Shown here one piece after another: positions 7,295-13,125 of a DNA stretch of 13,125 bases. The first letter of the stretch is position 1, and each line of letters opens with the position of its first letter. This stretch comes from DATGIQ01 sp035295665 (GTDB lineage: Bacteria; Planctomycetota; Planctomycetia; Gemmatales; Gemmataceae). The notes under the pieces were generated by a model. The model was not told the origin of the DNA. It worked only from the letters and a program-made list of their open reading frames with translations, and ran no database searches. The position numbers were made by a program, and so were the translations under genes. The stretch is taken from contig DATGIQ010000582.1 of assembly GCA_035295665.1 (NCBI GenBank), positions 1 through 13,125 on the forward strand, in the 5' to 3' direction.

Positions 7295-8371
7295 ATGTTG
7301 CACAAGACACGCTTTGCCGGCATGCTCGTGCTGGGGGTCGCCTTGTTGTCGGCCTCGGCCCGAGCGGGTGACTTGAGCGCCAACTTGAAGAAGGGTACGC
7401 CCGATCTGAAATCTGCCCAAGCACTGGCTTTTGGTCCAGAGGGAATTCTGTTCGTCGGCGATCCCCAAGGGGCCGCCGTGTTTGCGATCGCTACGGGCGA
7501 CCAGAAACCCGCTGCATCCTCAGGCCCTTTGAAAGTCGAAGGGCTCGATGAGAAGGTCGCTGCGATGCTCGGAACCAATACCAAAGGGATCCGGTTCACC
7601 GATTTGGCCGTAAACCCAGCTTCAGGCAATGCCTATCTGTCGGTGATGCGGGGTTCCGGGCCCGATGCGAATCCGGTCCTGATCCGGGTCGAGCATAGCG
7701 GCCGAATTGCCGAGTTCCCCTTGAAGGACGTACCGTTTGCCAAGGTAACTCTGCCCAACCCGGGAAAGAACCGCGCCCAGGCCATCACCAAGCTGGCCTT
7801 CGTCAAGGACCGCGTGATTGTCGCCGGGTTGTCGAATGAAGAGTGGGCATCCAACCTGCGCTCCATTCCGTTCCCCTTCACGGATGCGGATAAGGGAGCC
7901 AGCGTGCAGATTTATCATGGTTCTCACGGCCGATTCGAGACCAACGCCCCGGTGCGCACGTTCGTGGCTTACGACATCGACGGTGAGCCAAATATTTTGG
8001 CCGCCTATACCTGCACGCCGCTAGTGAGAATCCCCGTTTCGCAGCTGAAGCCGGGCGAGCGCGTCAAGGGGACTACGATTGCCGAACTGGGCAATCGCAA
8101 TAACCCCCTGGACATGATCGTCTACCAAAAGGATGGCAAGGATTTTATCCTGCTGGCCAACAGTAGCCGTGGCGTGATGAAAATCACGACGGATAATATC
8201 GACAAGGCCAGCGGAATTGCCGCGCCAGTGAAGGATAAGGCCGGCCTCGGCTACGAGACGCTGGCCGGTTTGCAGGGAGTTGAACAGCTGGATCGCCTGG
8301 ATAAGGGCCATGCCCTGCTGCTGGTGCGGACGCCCAGCGGAGTGAATTTGGATACGATTGCCCTGCCGTGA
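7295..8371 (+). CDS. Secreted protein, probable beta-propeller, unknown function
   Basis: A 358-residue exported protein. AAAGGA (7281-7286) lies 8 bases before the ATG, so the start is well supported. The signal peptide is typical: KTR, hydrophobic FAGMLVLGVALLSA, cleavage after ARA at residue 24. The rest shows repeated strand-like units with the feel of an NHL/SMP-30-type propeller: ALAFGPEGILFVGD, FTDLAVNPASGNAYLSV, ITKLAFVKDRVIVAG, EPNILAAYTCTPLVRIPVSQL, LDMIVYQKDGKDFILLAN, LLLVRTPSGVNLDTIALP. No enzyme motif is evident. The region around SNEEW...IPFPF and the phrase YTCTPLVRIPVSQL are distinctive and probably mark a family conserved in Planctomycetes, but this is from memory. A terminator-like hairpin lies just downstream. 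The gene may be transcribed with the 141-aa gene 102 bases upstream. Confidence 0.87.
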   Translation: MLHKTRFAGMLVLGVALLSASARAGDLSANLKKGTPDLKSAQALAFGPEGILFVGDPQGAAVFAIATGDQKPAASSGPLKVEGLDEKVAAMLGTNTKGIRFTDLAVNPASGNAYLSVMRGSGPDANPVLIRVEHSGRIAEFPLKDVPFAKVTLPNPGKNRAQAITKLAFVKDRVIVAGLSNEEWASNLRSIPFPFTDADKGASVQIYHGSHGRFETNAPVRTFVAYDIDGEPNILAAYTCTPLVRIPVSQLKPGERVKGTTIAELGNRNNPLDMIVYQKDGKDFILLANSSRGVMKITTDNIDKASGIAAPVKDKAGLGYETLAGLQGVEQLDRLDKGHALLLVRTPSGVNLDTIALP

Positions 8372-8380
8372 TTCAGCCTT

Positions 8381-8422
8381 GCCGAGCTCGGCTCTTCCAG
8401 GAAGCCGGGCTCGGCATTTGTT
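8381..8422 (+). terminator. Rho-independent-type terminator after the propeller-like gene
   Basis: GCCGAGCTCGGC (8381-8392) pairs with GCCGGGCTCGGC (8404-8415): 11 Watson-Crick pairs plus one G-U. The spacer is 11 bases and contains TTC/GAA that can extend the stem past a small bulge. It is followed by ATTTGTT. It begins 9 bases after the stop codon at 8369-8371. The T-run is short, so termination may be partial, allowing read-through into the next gene. Confidence 0.6.
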
Positions 8423-8455
8423 GACCATTCATTCTGGAAGCAGGGCCAAGCAACC

Positions 8456-9637
8456 GTGGATTCGCACCGACTTGTTCGACTCATCGTGGTCCCCATTCTC
8501 CTCTGTGGAGGAGCTACGGGTGTAGCCGATTCTGAGTCTGCTGCCCGGCCGGCCATTCGATGGAATGCCGCCAGGGGTTCGGTCGACGTGATCGGACTCG
8601 GAGCAACCGATCTGGCGAAACTGACGCTGGCTCGCCTGGATCAGGATCAATGGCAAACGGTGTTTGCGGTTTACGTAGCCGGCGAGGATCAGAGAACGGA
8701 CCGGCCCGCGGTTTTGGGCGCCTACCGTGTTGAGGAGAATATCGTCCGCTTCGAGCCACGTTTTCCGCTGACGCCGGGCCTCAGCTACCGCGCAGTTTTT
8801 CATCCCAACAAAATCCCGGGAAGCAGCGGAACTAGCACAGAACCATTGGCCGCACGGATCGTGCTCGCCAAGCCGATGAAAGACCCGACCACCGTGGAGC
8901 AAGTCTATCCAAGCGGTGATCAGCTGCCCGAGAACCAGTTGCGCTTCTACATCCATTTCTCCGGGCCGATGCGCCAGGGCGAAGCTTTCCAGCATATCCA
9001 CTTACTGAATTCCGCGGGGAAACCGATGGATCATCCGTTCCTCGAGTTGGATGAGGAACTATGGGATCCGCAAGGCAAGCGGTTTACGCTGCTTTTCCAT
9101 CCGGGGCGCATCAAGAAAGGTCTGAAACCGCGTGAAGAGCTGGGACCGATCCTGGAGGCAGGAAAGCGATACACCCTGGTAATCGACCAAGAGTGGAGCG
9201 ATGCCGACGGCAACCCCCTGAAGCGATCGGTTCGTAAATCCTTCCAGGCCGGCGCCGCCCTGGAACAGTCTCCTGATCCGAAGACGTGGAAATTGTCGCC
9301 ACCGATTGCGGGAACTCGCGACCCGCTCGCGGTGCGTTTTCGCGGTCCCTTGGATCAGGCATTGCTGGAGCGGATGGTTTGGGTAACTGACCTTCAAGGC
9401 CACAAGGTAGCCGGCATCGCAACCGTGACCGACCACGAGACGCGCTGGCAATTCACGCCGCAGCGAGCCTGGCAGCCAGGCACGTATCACGTCGTAGCGG
9501 ACACCCGCCTGGAGGACCCCGCCGGCAACAGCATCCGCCGCCCCTTCGAGGTCGATGTCTTTCATCCGATCGAGCACCACGTGCCGGTCGAAACGGTTCA
9601 GCTCCCGTTTTCCATACCAGCAAGTCCGCCCCGCTAG
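8456..9637 (+). CDS. Secreted Ig-like (Big5-type) protein of unknown function
   Basis: A 393-residue exported protein with a GTG start at 8456. No nearby ATG gives an equally good signal peptide: HRLVR, hydrophobic LIVVPILLCGG, cleavage after GVA at residue 24. A purine stretch (GGAAGCAGGG) lies roughly 12-20 bases upstream. The middle part has the pattern LRFYIHFSGPM..GEAFQHI, then ELDEELWDPQGKRFTLLFHP, then LEAGKRYTLVID. This resembles the bacterial Ig-like fold of SbsA/Big5-type domains, in which substitution-type strands alternate with D.DG loops. A second similar unit follows (DPLAVRFRGPLDQALL...TRWQFTPQRAWQPGTYHVV). No catalytic residues are recognisable. The gene ends 7 bases from the end of the convergent 75-aa gene, so the two have no room for separate terminators. 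Function is unknown; a structural or envelope role is an inference. Confidence 0.86.
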   Translation: MDSHRLVRLIVVPILLCGGATGVADSESAARPAIRWNAARGSVDVIGLGATDLAKLTLARLDQDQWQTVFAVYVAGEDQRTDRPAVLGAYRVEENIVRFEPRFPLTPGLSYRAVFHPNKIPGSSGTSTEPLAARIVLAKPMKDPTTVEQVYPSGDQLPENQLRFYIHFSGPMRQGEAFQHIHLLNSAGKPMDHPFLELDEELWDPQGKRFTLLFHPGRIKKGLKPREELGPILEAGKRYTLVIDQEWSDADGNPLKRSVRKSFQAGAALEQSPDPKTWKLSPPIAGTRDPLAVRFRGPLDQALLERMVWVTDLQGHKVAGIATVTDHETRWQFTPQRAWQPGTYHVVADTRLEDPAGNSIRRPFEVDVFHPIEHHVPVETVQLPFSIPASPPR

Positions 9638-9644
9638 GGCTTGC

Positions 9645-9872
9645 TCACTCGACGAAACTGAACCACTCAAACCGAACCCCGCGGATCGACGTGCCGTCTT
9701 CCAAGAAGAGGTCGGCGACTTCAATAGGCATGTCCTCACCTTCCATGACATACGGCTTGAGCTGAGCACGGGCGCGGGTGCCGCGCCGGATGAGCATGCG
9801 CTCGAGCGGTTGATTGCGCGAGACTTCCAGATCCACCATGAACTCGACGGCAAATTCAATCGTGTGATACAT
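9645..9872 (-). CDS. Small conserved-looking protein (75 aa), unknown function
   Basis: I do not recognise this protein. GGAGAAG (9878-9884) sits 5 bases before the ATG, which strongly supports a real gene despite its length. The sequence starts MYHTIEFAVEFMVDLEV and alternates hydrophobic and polar residues, then has a basic segment (ERMLIRRGTRARAQLKP). It ends with an acidic strand-rich part (IEVADLFLEDGTSIRGVRFEWFSF). A compact, mostly beta cytoplasmic protein is plausible. There is no signal peptide, membrane helix or Cys. It follows the 87-aa gene by 33 bases and converges with the plus-strand 393-aa gene, leaving only 7 bases between stops. The pair probably forms a two-gene transcript. 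Function cannot be assigned. Confidence 0.75.
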   Translation of the reverse strand: MYHTIEFAVEFMVDLEVSRNQPLERMLIRRGTRARAQLKPYVMEGEDMPIEVADLFLEDGTSIRGVRFEWFSFVE

Positions 9873-9905
9873 GGCTACTTCTCCAGGGCGGCGTGACGGA
9901 CGGGT

Positions 9906-10169
9906 TTATCGCGCCATCGCCGGGGTGCCTTCGGAATGCGGATTCTGTGTCGTGCATTTCCGAGCGCTTTTCCGTGCGCGTCGGCTGGACCCCGAACGAG
10001 CGATCCGAATGAGGAGGCGGCCATACCCTTCATGCGCATAAGGGAGAAAAGCGATCCAGTTATCCTTGGCGAACTGCGCGGCCTCCGCAACGGTCGTTTT
10101 CTGCTCGGACTTCCGGTTCGAATACCAAACGAAAGCCGCAAACTGCGCAGAAACTTTCCACGGATTCAT
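9906..10169 (-). CDS. Small protein (87 aa) with basic C-terminal tail, unknown function
   Basis: I do not recognise this protein by name. A perfect AGGAGG (10175-10180) lies 5 bases before the ATG at 10169, which decides the start. A longer reading from 10220 would begin upstream of this site and is not preferred. Residues 1-57 look like a folded, helix-rich domain with several aromatics (MNPWKVSAQFAAFVWYSNRK, then TVAEAAQFAKDNWIAFLPYA, then EGYGRLLIRIA). Residues about 59-71 are strongly basic (SGSSRRARKSARK), and the rest is polar and probably disordered. The basic tail could bind nucleic acid or acidic partners, which is inference. There is no signal peptide. It is the first gene of the small two-gene unit, with a gene-free region of about 490 bases upstream. 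Confidence 0.78.
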   Translation of the reverse strand: MNPWKVSAQFAAFVWYSNRKSEQKTTVAEAAQFAKDNWIAFLPYAHEGYGRLLIRIARSGSSRRARKSARKCTTQNPHSEGTPAMAR

Positions 10170-10266
10170 CGCGTCCTCCTGATGCATGAGGGTAATCAAA
10201 ATCCAATCGGCAGGTCGCAAAATAGGATTGAGTGGTGGAGCGGAAGACCGCTGTCACACCTGGTCA

Positions 10267-10295
10267 ATCTTATCTTGCAAAAGAGAGAAGTGCAA
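10267..10295 (-). promoter_or_regulatory. Candidate promoter for the two-gene small-protein unit
   Basis: On the minus strand, TTGCAC (10290-10295) and TAAGAT (10267-10272) are 17 bases apart, about 100 bases before the ATG at 10169. The -10 matches consensus at four positions and the -35 at three. The palindrome at 10316-10325 lies 20 bases upstream of the -35, where an activator might bind. Confidence 0.3.
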
Positions 10296-10315
10296 ACACA
10301 GTGCCAAAAGGAAAA

Positions 10316-10325
10316 ATCACGTGAT
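10316..10325. promoter_or_regulatory. Palindrome, possible operator
   Basis: ATCACGTGAT is a perfect 10-bp inverted repeat in non-coding DNA, just upstream of the candidate promoter for the small-gene pair. Its position and symmetry suit a dimeric regulator, but no regulator gene is in the window and chance is possible. Confidence 0.25.
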
Positions 10326-10658
10326 GTTAGGAACGAGCGAACACCATTGCGCTCCCTTCTGGGAACGCGAACCGCCGCTAAGGTAAACATTTGCACGAAC
10401 CGCAGTACGGTTTTGCTTGGGGCTGATTCTGAAAACGGGTGGGTCATTCTGTACAGAGGAAGGCCTAAGTCCTTGTAACTTCTACTCTTTCCATGAAGTC
10501 GCAATTTGCGGGCGTGCCGGGGACCGGGAATCGCGCTCGCGAGCACTTGGTTTTAGGGCTTTCTTTATGGTCCTGTGCAAAATCGTACAAACACGGGGCT
10601 GGCTCTTGCAGGATGCTACAGATTGGGCCGCTTGGTTGGAGCCCTTCCATCTCACTTG

Positions 10659-11534
10659 CTAGTTCGCCAAATTCAGATTGCGGAGGATCTCGGTGCAGCT
10701 TGGGACACGATTGAGGCAATAAAAATGGATGCCCGGTACCCCGTAGTCCAAAAGTTGTCGGCAAATCTGGGTGCACACCTCAACACCCAATTGGCGCACC
10801 GATTCATCGTCGCCGGCAAACGACTCCAGCTGGCGGCACAGCGGAGACGACAATTTGGCTCCGCACAGTGAGGTGAATCGTTTGATCTGTTCCGTGTTCA
10901 GGAACGGAAGGATTCCGGGCACGATGGGCACCGTGATGCCGCGCCGATTCCGCAAGTAATCCTCGAAGGCGAGGAAGTCCTGGGCGTCGTAGAAGAGTTG
11001 CGTAATGACAAATTCCGCCCCGGCTTCGACCTTGGCGGCCGTGCGGTCCCAATCGAGTTGTTTGTTCGGACACTCGATGTGCCCCTCAGGATAGCCGGCA
11101 GCGCCCACGGCAAACGAGTTTTGACCTTTGACAAAGCGAATCAGGTCCACGGCATAGCGGAAGCCACCGGCAACCGGTTCAAACGAAGTCTGCCCGCGCG
11201 GCGGATCGCCACGCAATGCCAGGATGTTCTCGATGCCGAGGCCGTGCGCCTCATCAAGGACGGCCGCCAACATTTCACGGGTCGAACCGACGCAGGTCAA
11301 ATGGGCCATGGACTCAATACCGAACTCCTGGCGGAGGCGGTGGACAATCCGTAAAGTGCGGTCACGCGTGCTGCCGCCAGCCCCGTACGTGACGGAGATG
11401 AAGGACGGCTCCAGACGTTTCAGGGCCGGCACCGTTTCGCCGAAGAGTGTCGCCTCTGCTTCATCTGTTTTCGGCGGAAAAAACTCAAACGAAACGGTGG
11501 GCTCGGGACGGGCGTATAGTTCAGGAATTCGCAA
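10659..11534 (-). CDS. metF: 5,10-methylenetetrahydrofolate reductase
   Basis: This cytoplasmic FAD enzyme reduces 5,10-methylene-THF to 5-methyl-THF, supplying the methyl group for methionine synthesis. The 291-residue length is normal for bacterial MetF. Family landmarks run in order: SFEFFPPKT (Glu17 corresponds to the catalytic Glu28 of E. coli), FISVTYGAGGSTRDRT, AHLTCVG, ILALRGDPP (Asp110, matching the FAD-contacting Asp120 of E. coli), AAGYPEGHIE, AGAEFVITQLFYD and PIVPGILP. All key residues that I can place are present. The start is a TTG at 11534, because no ATG or GTG lies nearby in frame and GGGAGG (11544-11549) sits 9 bases upstream. A promoter candidate lies about 65 bases ahead. 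The gene appears to be transcribed alone, and no S-adenosylmethionine riboswitch is evident in the short leader. Confidence 0.96.
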   Translation of the reverse strand: MRIPELYARPEPTVSFEFFPPKTDEAEATLFGETVPALKRLEPSFISVTYGAGGSTRDRTLRIVHRLRQEFGIESMAHLTCVGSTREMLAAVLDEAHGLGIENILALRGDPPRGQTSFEPVAGGFRYAVDLIRFVKGQNSFAVGAAGYPEGHIECPNKQLDWDRTAAKVEAGAEFVITQLFYDAQDFLAFEDYLRNRRGITVPIVPGILPFLNTEQIKRFTSLCGAKLSSPLCRQLESFAGDDESVRQLGVEVCTQICRQLLDYGVPGIHFYCLNRVPSCTEILRNLNLAN

Positions 11535-11597
11535 GCGCTCTGTCCTCCCAGCGGCCGCCCGGGCACGATGGCGGAAAAATCGTCCGATCTGTCAAAA

Positions 11598-11626
11598 AGT
11601 ATACCGGATGATGGATGGATGGGAAA
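11598..11626 (-). promoter_or_regulatory. Candidate metF promoter
   Basis: On the minus strand, TATACT (11598-11603) matches the -10 consensus at five of six positions. With a 17-base spacer it faces a weak -35, TTTCCC (11621-11626). The spacer contains short ATCC repeats. The predicted leader before the TTG start is about 55-60 bases. Confidence 0.45.
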
Positions 11627-11710
11627 CCAATTTTCGACATTGCCCAGCTGAGTTATCACGACGTGTTGGAATTGTGGCCGCGGAGGGCCGGAGCATCGCT
11701 ACCATCGCGG

Positions 11711-12421
11711 TCATTTCGGTTTGCTGGTTAGCCGAAAGTCTCCCGCCACATCCTCTCGTGTTCCCGACCGACGCAGTTTCCGGGGGTAGACTTCGGCGCC
11801 GAGTGTAGTGTCCTGATTGTAGCGGGCCGGTATGGTTTCTTGGCCGCTGGCATTCTTCTTGGAAACATAGACACGGTAAAGCCCCGGCTGCGCCCCCGGA
11901 TACTTTTCCCCTTCAACCATCAGCTGGACTCCACCACGCTCATCGCTGACCCCAGAAGCGGGACGGATGGATGTACCCATGAATTTCTCCGGCACGAAAG
12001 TCACGCTTGCCCCCTGCAACGGCTTGCCATCCAACTGCACGCGACACGCCACTGCCTTCAGCGCAACTTGGCTCTCTTGGTAGACTTGAATTCGGGCAGC
12101 AATCTCCTCAGCACTCAACCGTTGGTTGCCGTCGCTGTCCATCGTATCCAGATTGTTCTTGAGCGCGGGACACCGCTCTAACTCCTTGGCGTCCAGGAAA
12201 CCATCGTGATTCGTGTCGTACTCGGCCAAGGCCTGCTTGGCGGATTCGTCCGGCGTATACGTTGGGAGCCTCAGATCCTCCCCACCGGCACAACCGGAGC
12301 AAAGCACGGCCAACAGGCACAAGAACACCACGGTTGATTGAGGTGAGGTCCGAGCATCCAGAGACTTCTTGCCTAGGAGGAAGGCTCGAAATAGCTGGAA
12401 ATGAGTTGCAAGCTGTTGCAT
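11711..12421 (-). CDS. Lipoprotein with EF-hand pair and carboxypeptidase-regulatory-like domain
   Basis: A 236-residue predicted lipoprotein. The ATG at 12421 was chosen; an in-frame TTG at 12457 is possible but less likely. A long N-terminal leader ends in hydrophobic STVVFLCLLAVL and then CSGC, giving a lipobox-like site with Cys44. The -3 residue is Cys, which is not the classic choice, so lipidation is probable, not certain. Two EF-hand loops follow: DTNHDGFLDAKE (69-80), with all calcium ligands present, and DSDGNQRLSAEE (95-106), which has Gln instead of Gly at loop position 6. From about 124 on, the pattern V.LDGKPLQGASVTFVPE...G.SDE.G...G.YPGAQPGLYRVYVSKK is typical of the transthyretin-like domain of planctomycete lipoproteins found next to DUF1559 genes. 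It probably binds calcium at the cell envelope. It follows the DUF1559 gene, with a hairpin between them. Confidence 0.85.
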   Translation of the reverse strand: MQQLATHFQLFRAFLLGKKSLDARTSPQSTVVFLCLLAVLCSGCAGGEDLRLPTYTPDESAKQALAEYDTNHDGFLDAKELERCPALKNNLDTMDSDGNQRLSAEEIAARIQVYQESQVALKAVACRVQLDGKPLQGASVTFVPEKFMGTSIRPASGVSDERGGVQLMVEGEKYPGAQPGLYRVYVSKKNASGQETIPARYNQDTTLGAEVYPRKLRRSGTREDVAGDFRLTSKPK

Positions 12422-12574
12422 GGCGCAGCCCCCGGCTGCCTGAGTTGAGAAGACCAAGAATGCAAAGCCGGTATGAGCACGCGGAAAAAGGACTCGCGAA
12501 TCCGAATCCTGCTCCGCCAGTGATCTGTCGTCCGAACAAGAATGATCAGCGGCCCGGTTAAGTCTGTGGGATCA

Positions 12575-12605
12575 TTTCGCGGCGATTCTGCGAACCGCCG
12601 CGAAA
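12575..12605. repeat. Perfect inverted repeat between DUF1559 and lipoprotein genes
   Basis: TTTCGCGGCG (12575-12584) and CGCCGCGAAA (12596-12605) form a perfect 10-bp stem with an 11-base loop, about 55 bases after the stop of the DUF1559 gene in its reading direction. No T-run follows on the minus strand, so classic intrinsic termination is not certain. A GCGAA within the loop side can pair alternatively with the first arm, giving two possible folds. A terminator, a partial terminator or an mRNA-stabilising element are all possible. Confidence 0.5.
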
Positions 12606-12659
12606 CCGACATCCTCAACCGGACCGCATTGGAGAATCCCTCGGAGCCGTGCGCTGGCC

Positions 12660-13125
12660 CTACCGTCGGTCGCCCGCGCGCTGGTGCACGGCGGGGTCTA
12701 CATCATAACCGACGACCTCGACCCGGCCATCGGCGTAAAGCATATTGCAGCCACCGACGTGGGCGCTGCCAAAGCGTTTTGTGTCGCTGTAGAGCTTCTT
12801 GTCCTGAAGCGGCGGATGTACCGTGATGCGTTCAATGTCATTGTCCGCACCGATATACATGTGCTCATTGTCCGCAGCGTCCTGGCCGTCTTTGTAATGT
12901 TCCGGCTGAAGATATTTCTCACCGAGAAGATAAGTGTTGCTCGTGCCGTTGCCGATGTCGCCGATGCGGATCTGGCTCCGTTGGAAGATCGGGCCAACCC
13001 ATTTCCGGGCATACACACCGGTGTAGCCAGCCCAGAATTTAGGGTCATCCCCTTGGGCCAGCGTGCTCGGACCGGCGCCGTTCTCGTTGTCGCCATCCGG
13101 TGGATCCAGCAGGGCGCCCGTCTTG
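12660..13125 (-). CDS. DUF1559 (SBP_bac_10) pilin-like secreted protein, C-terminal part
   Basis: This is the C-terminal 155 residues or so of a protein whose 5' part lies beyond the right edge; the frame stays open to the last base of the window. The end carries the family hallmark, the H-X9-DG motif: FGSAHVGGCNMLYADG, followed by V..VGYDVDP..H.R.GDRR. Upstream, IGDIGNGTSNTYLLGEKY is the other conserved block. DUF1559 proteins usually begin with a type IV pilin-like prepilin leader and are found in many copies in Planctomycetes; that leader would lie outside the window. They are thought to be exported pseudopilin-like proteins, but their function is not settled. A GTG at 13016 is an internal codon and not the true start, because the reading upstream continues with normal family sequence. 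It is followed by a hairpin and a lipoprotein gene, a common pairing in this phylum. Confidence 0.92.
   Translation of the reverse strand, partial: KTGALLDPPDGDNENGAGPSTLAQGDDPKFWAGYTGVYARKWVGPIFQRSQIRIGDIGNGTSNTYLLGEKYLQPEHYKDGQDAADNEHMYIGADNDIERITVHPPLQDKKLYSDTKRFGSAHVGGCNMLYADGRVEVVGYDVDPAVHQRAGDRR

Larger units (their letters stand above)
10170..10658. other. Gene-free intergenic stretch
   Basis: No ORF in this stretch has a convincing start, ribosome binding site or protein-like composition. Parts, such as 10261-10320, are visibly richer in A and T than the neighbouring genes. It contains three perfect 10-bp palindromes: ATCACGTGAT at 10316-10325, TCTGTACAGA at 10448-10457 and GCTCGCGAGC at 10535-10544. 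It also has a small hairpin, AGCGG-AAGA-CCGCT, at 10239-10252. It should carry the promoter of the small-gene pair and the 3' end of the metF transcript. A small RNA cannot be excluded. Confidence 0.6.

Noticed and set aside
6767..9637. Mobile element or phage island
   Set aside because: No transposase, integrase, terminal repeats or tRNA gene is visible, and codon use appears similar to the neighbours.
10170..10220. Longer start for the 87-aa protein
   Set aside because: A perfect AGGAGG lies just before the internal ATG at 10169, which fits far better as the start.
10196..10546. 116-codon open frame on the minus strand in the intergenic region
   Set aside because: The composition is irregular with many Arg, Cys and Phe, no ribosome binding site is evident, and no family is recognised. 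It is not strong enough to call a gene or a pseudogene.
11535..11710. S-adenosylmethionine riboswitch upstream of metF
   Set aside because: The predicted leader is only about 55-60 bases, too short for the common classes, and no matching fold was seen.
12660..13016. Reading the DUF1559 fragment as a complete 118-aa gene starting at GTG 13016
   Set aside because: The same frame stays open to the edge of the window with sequence that continues naturally, so the gene is truncated by the window.

Overview
This window looks like chromosomal DNA from a planctomycete, probably a GC-rich relative of the Gemmata/Pirellula lineages. The evidence is protein content: a PSCyt2/PSD1 (DUF1549/DUF1553) protein, a PSCyt1-type cytochrome fused to WD40 repeats, a protein with two PPC domains, a DUF1559 (SBP_bac_10) protein and many exported proteins of unknown function. 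All of these are typical of, or much expanded in, Planctomycetes.

Layout: (1) 1-6467, minus strand: a compact four-gene run, read right to left. It holds a secreted haem-motif DUF1549/DUF1553 protein, a secreted cytochrome c-WD40 protein, a secreted PPC/Ig-like protein, and the start of pyrF (type 2 orotidine 5'-phosphate decarboxylase), which runs off the left edge. Gaps are 33, 35 and 1 nt, so one transcript is likely. (2) 6468-6766: divergent intergenic region with candidate promoters both ways. (3) 6767-9637, plus strand: three exported proteins (141, 358 and 393 aa) of unknown function, with a terminator-like hairpin between the second and third. (4) 9645-10169, minus strand: two small genes (75 and 87 aa) with strong ribosome binding sites, converging on the plus-strand group. 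(5) 10170-10658: gene-free stretch with three 10-bp palindromes. (6) 10659-11534, minus strand: metF with a TTG start and its own promoter candidate. (7) 11711-13125, minus strand: an EF-hand lipoprotein, a perfect hairpin, and the C-terminal half of a DUF1559 protein cut by the right edge.

Two genes belong to central metabolism: pyrF (pyrimidines) and metF (one-carbon/methionine). Almost everything else is predicted to be exported. The left operon appears to encode a set of periplasmic or surface proteins combining c-type haem sites with beta-propeller and Ig/PPC adhesion-type domains; its biochemical role is unknown. No tRNA, rRNA, CRISPR array, transposase or phage gene is visible. The least explained parts are the left operon, the small-gene pair and the three exported proteins.
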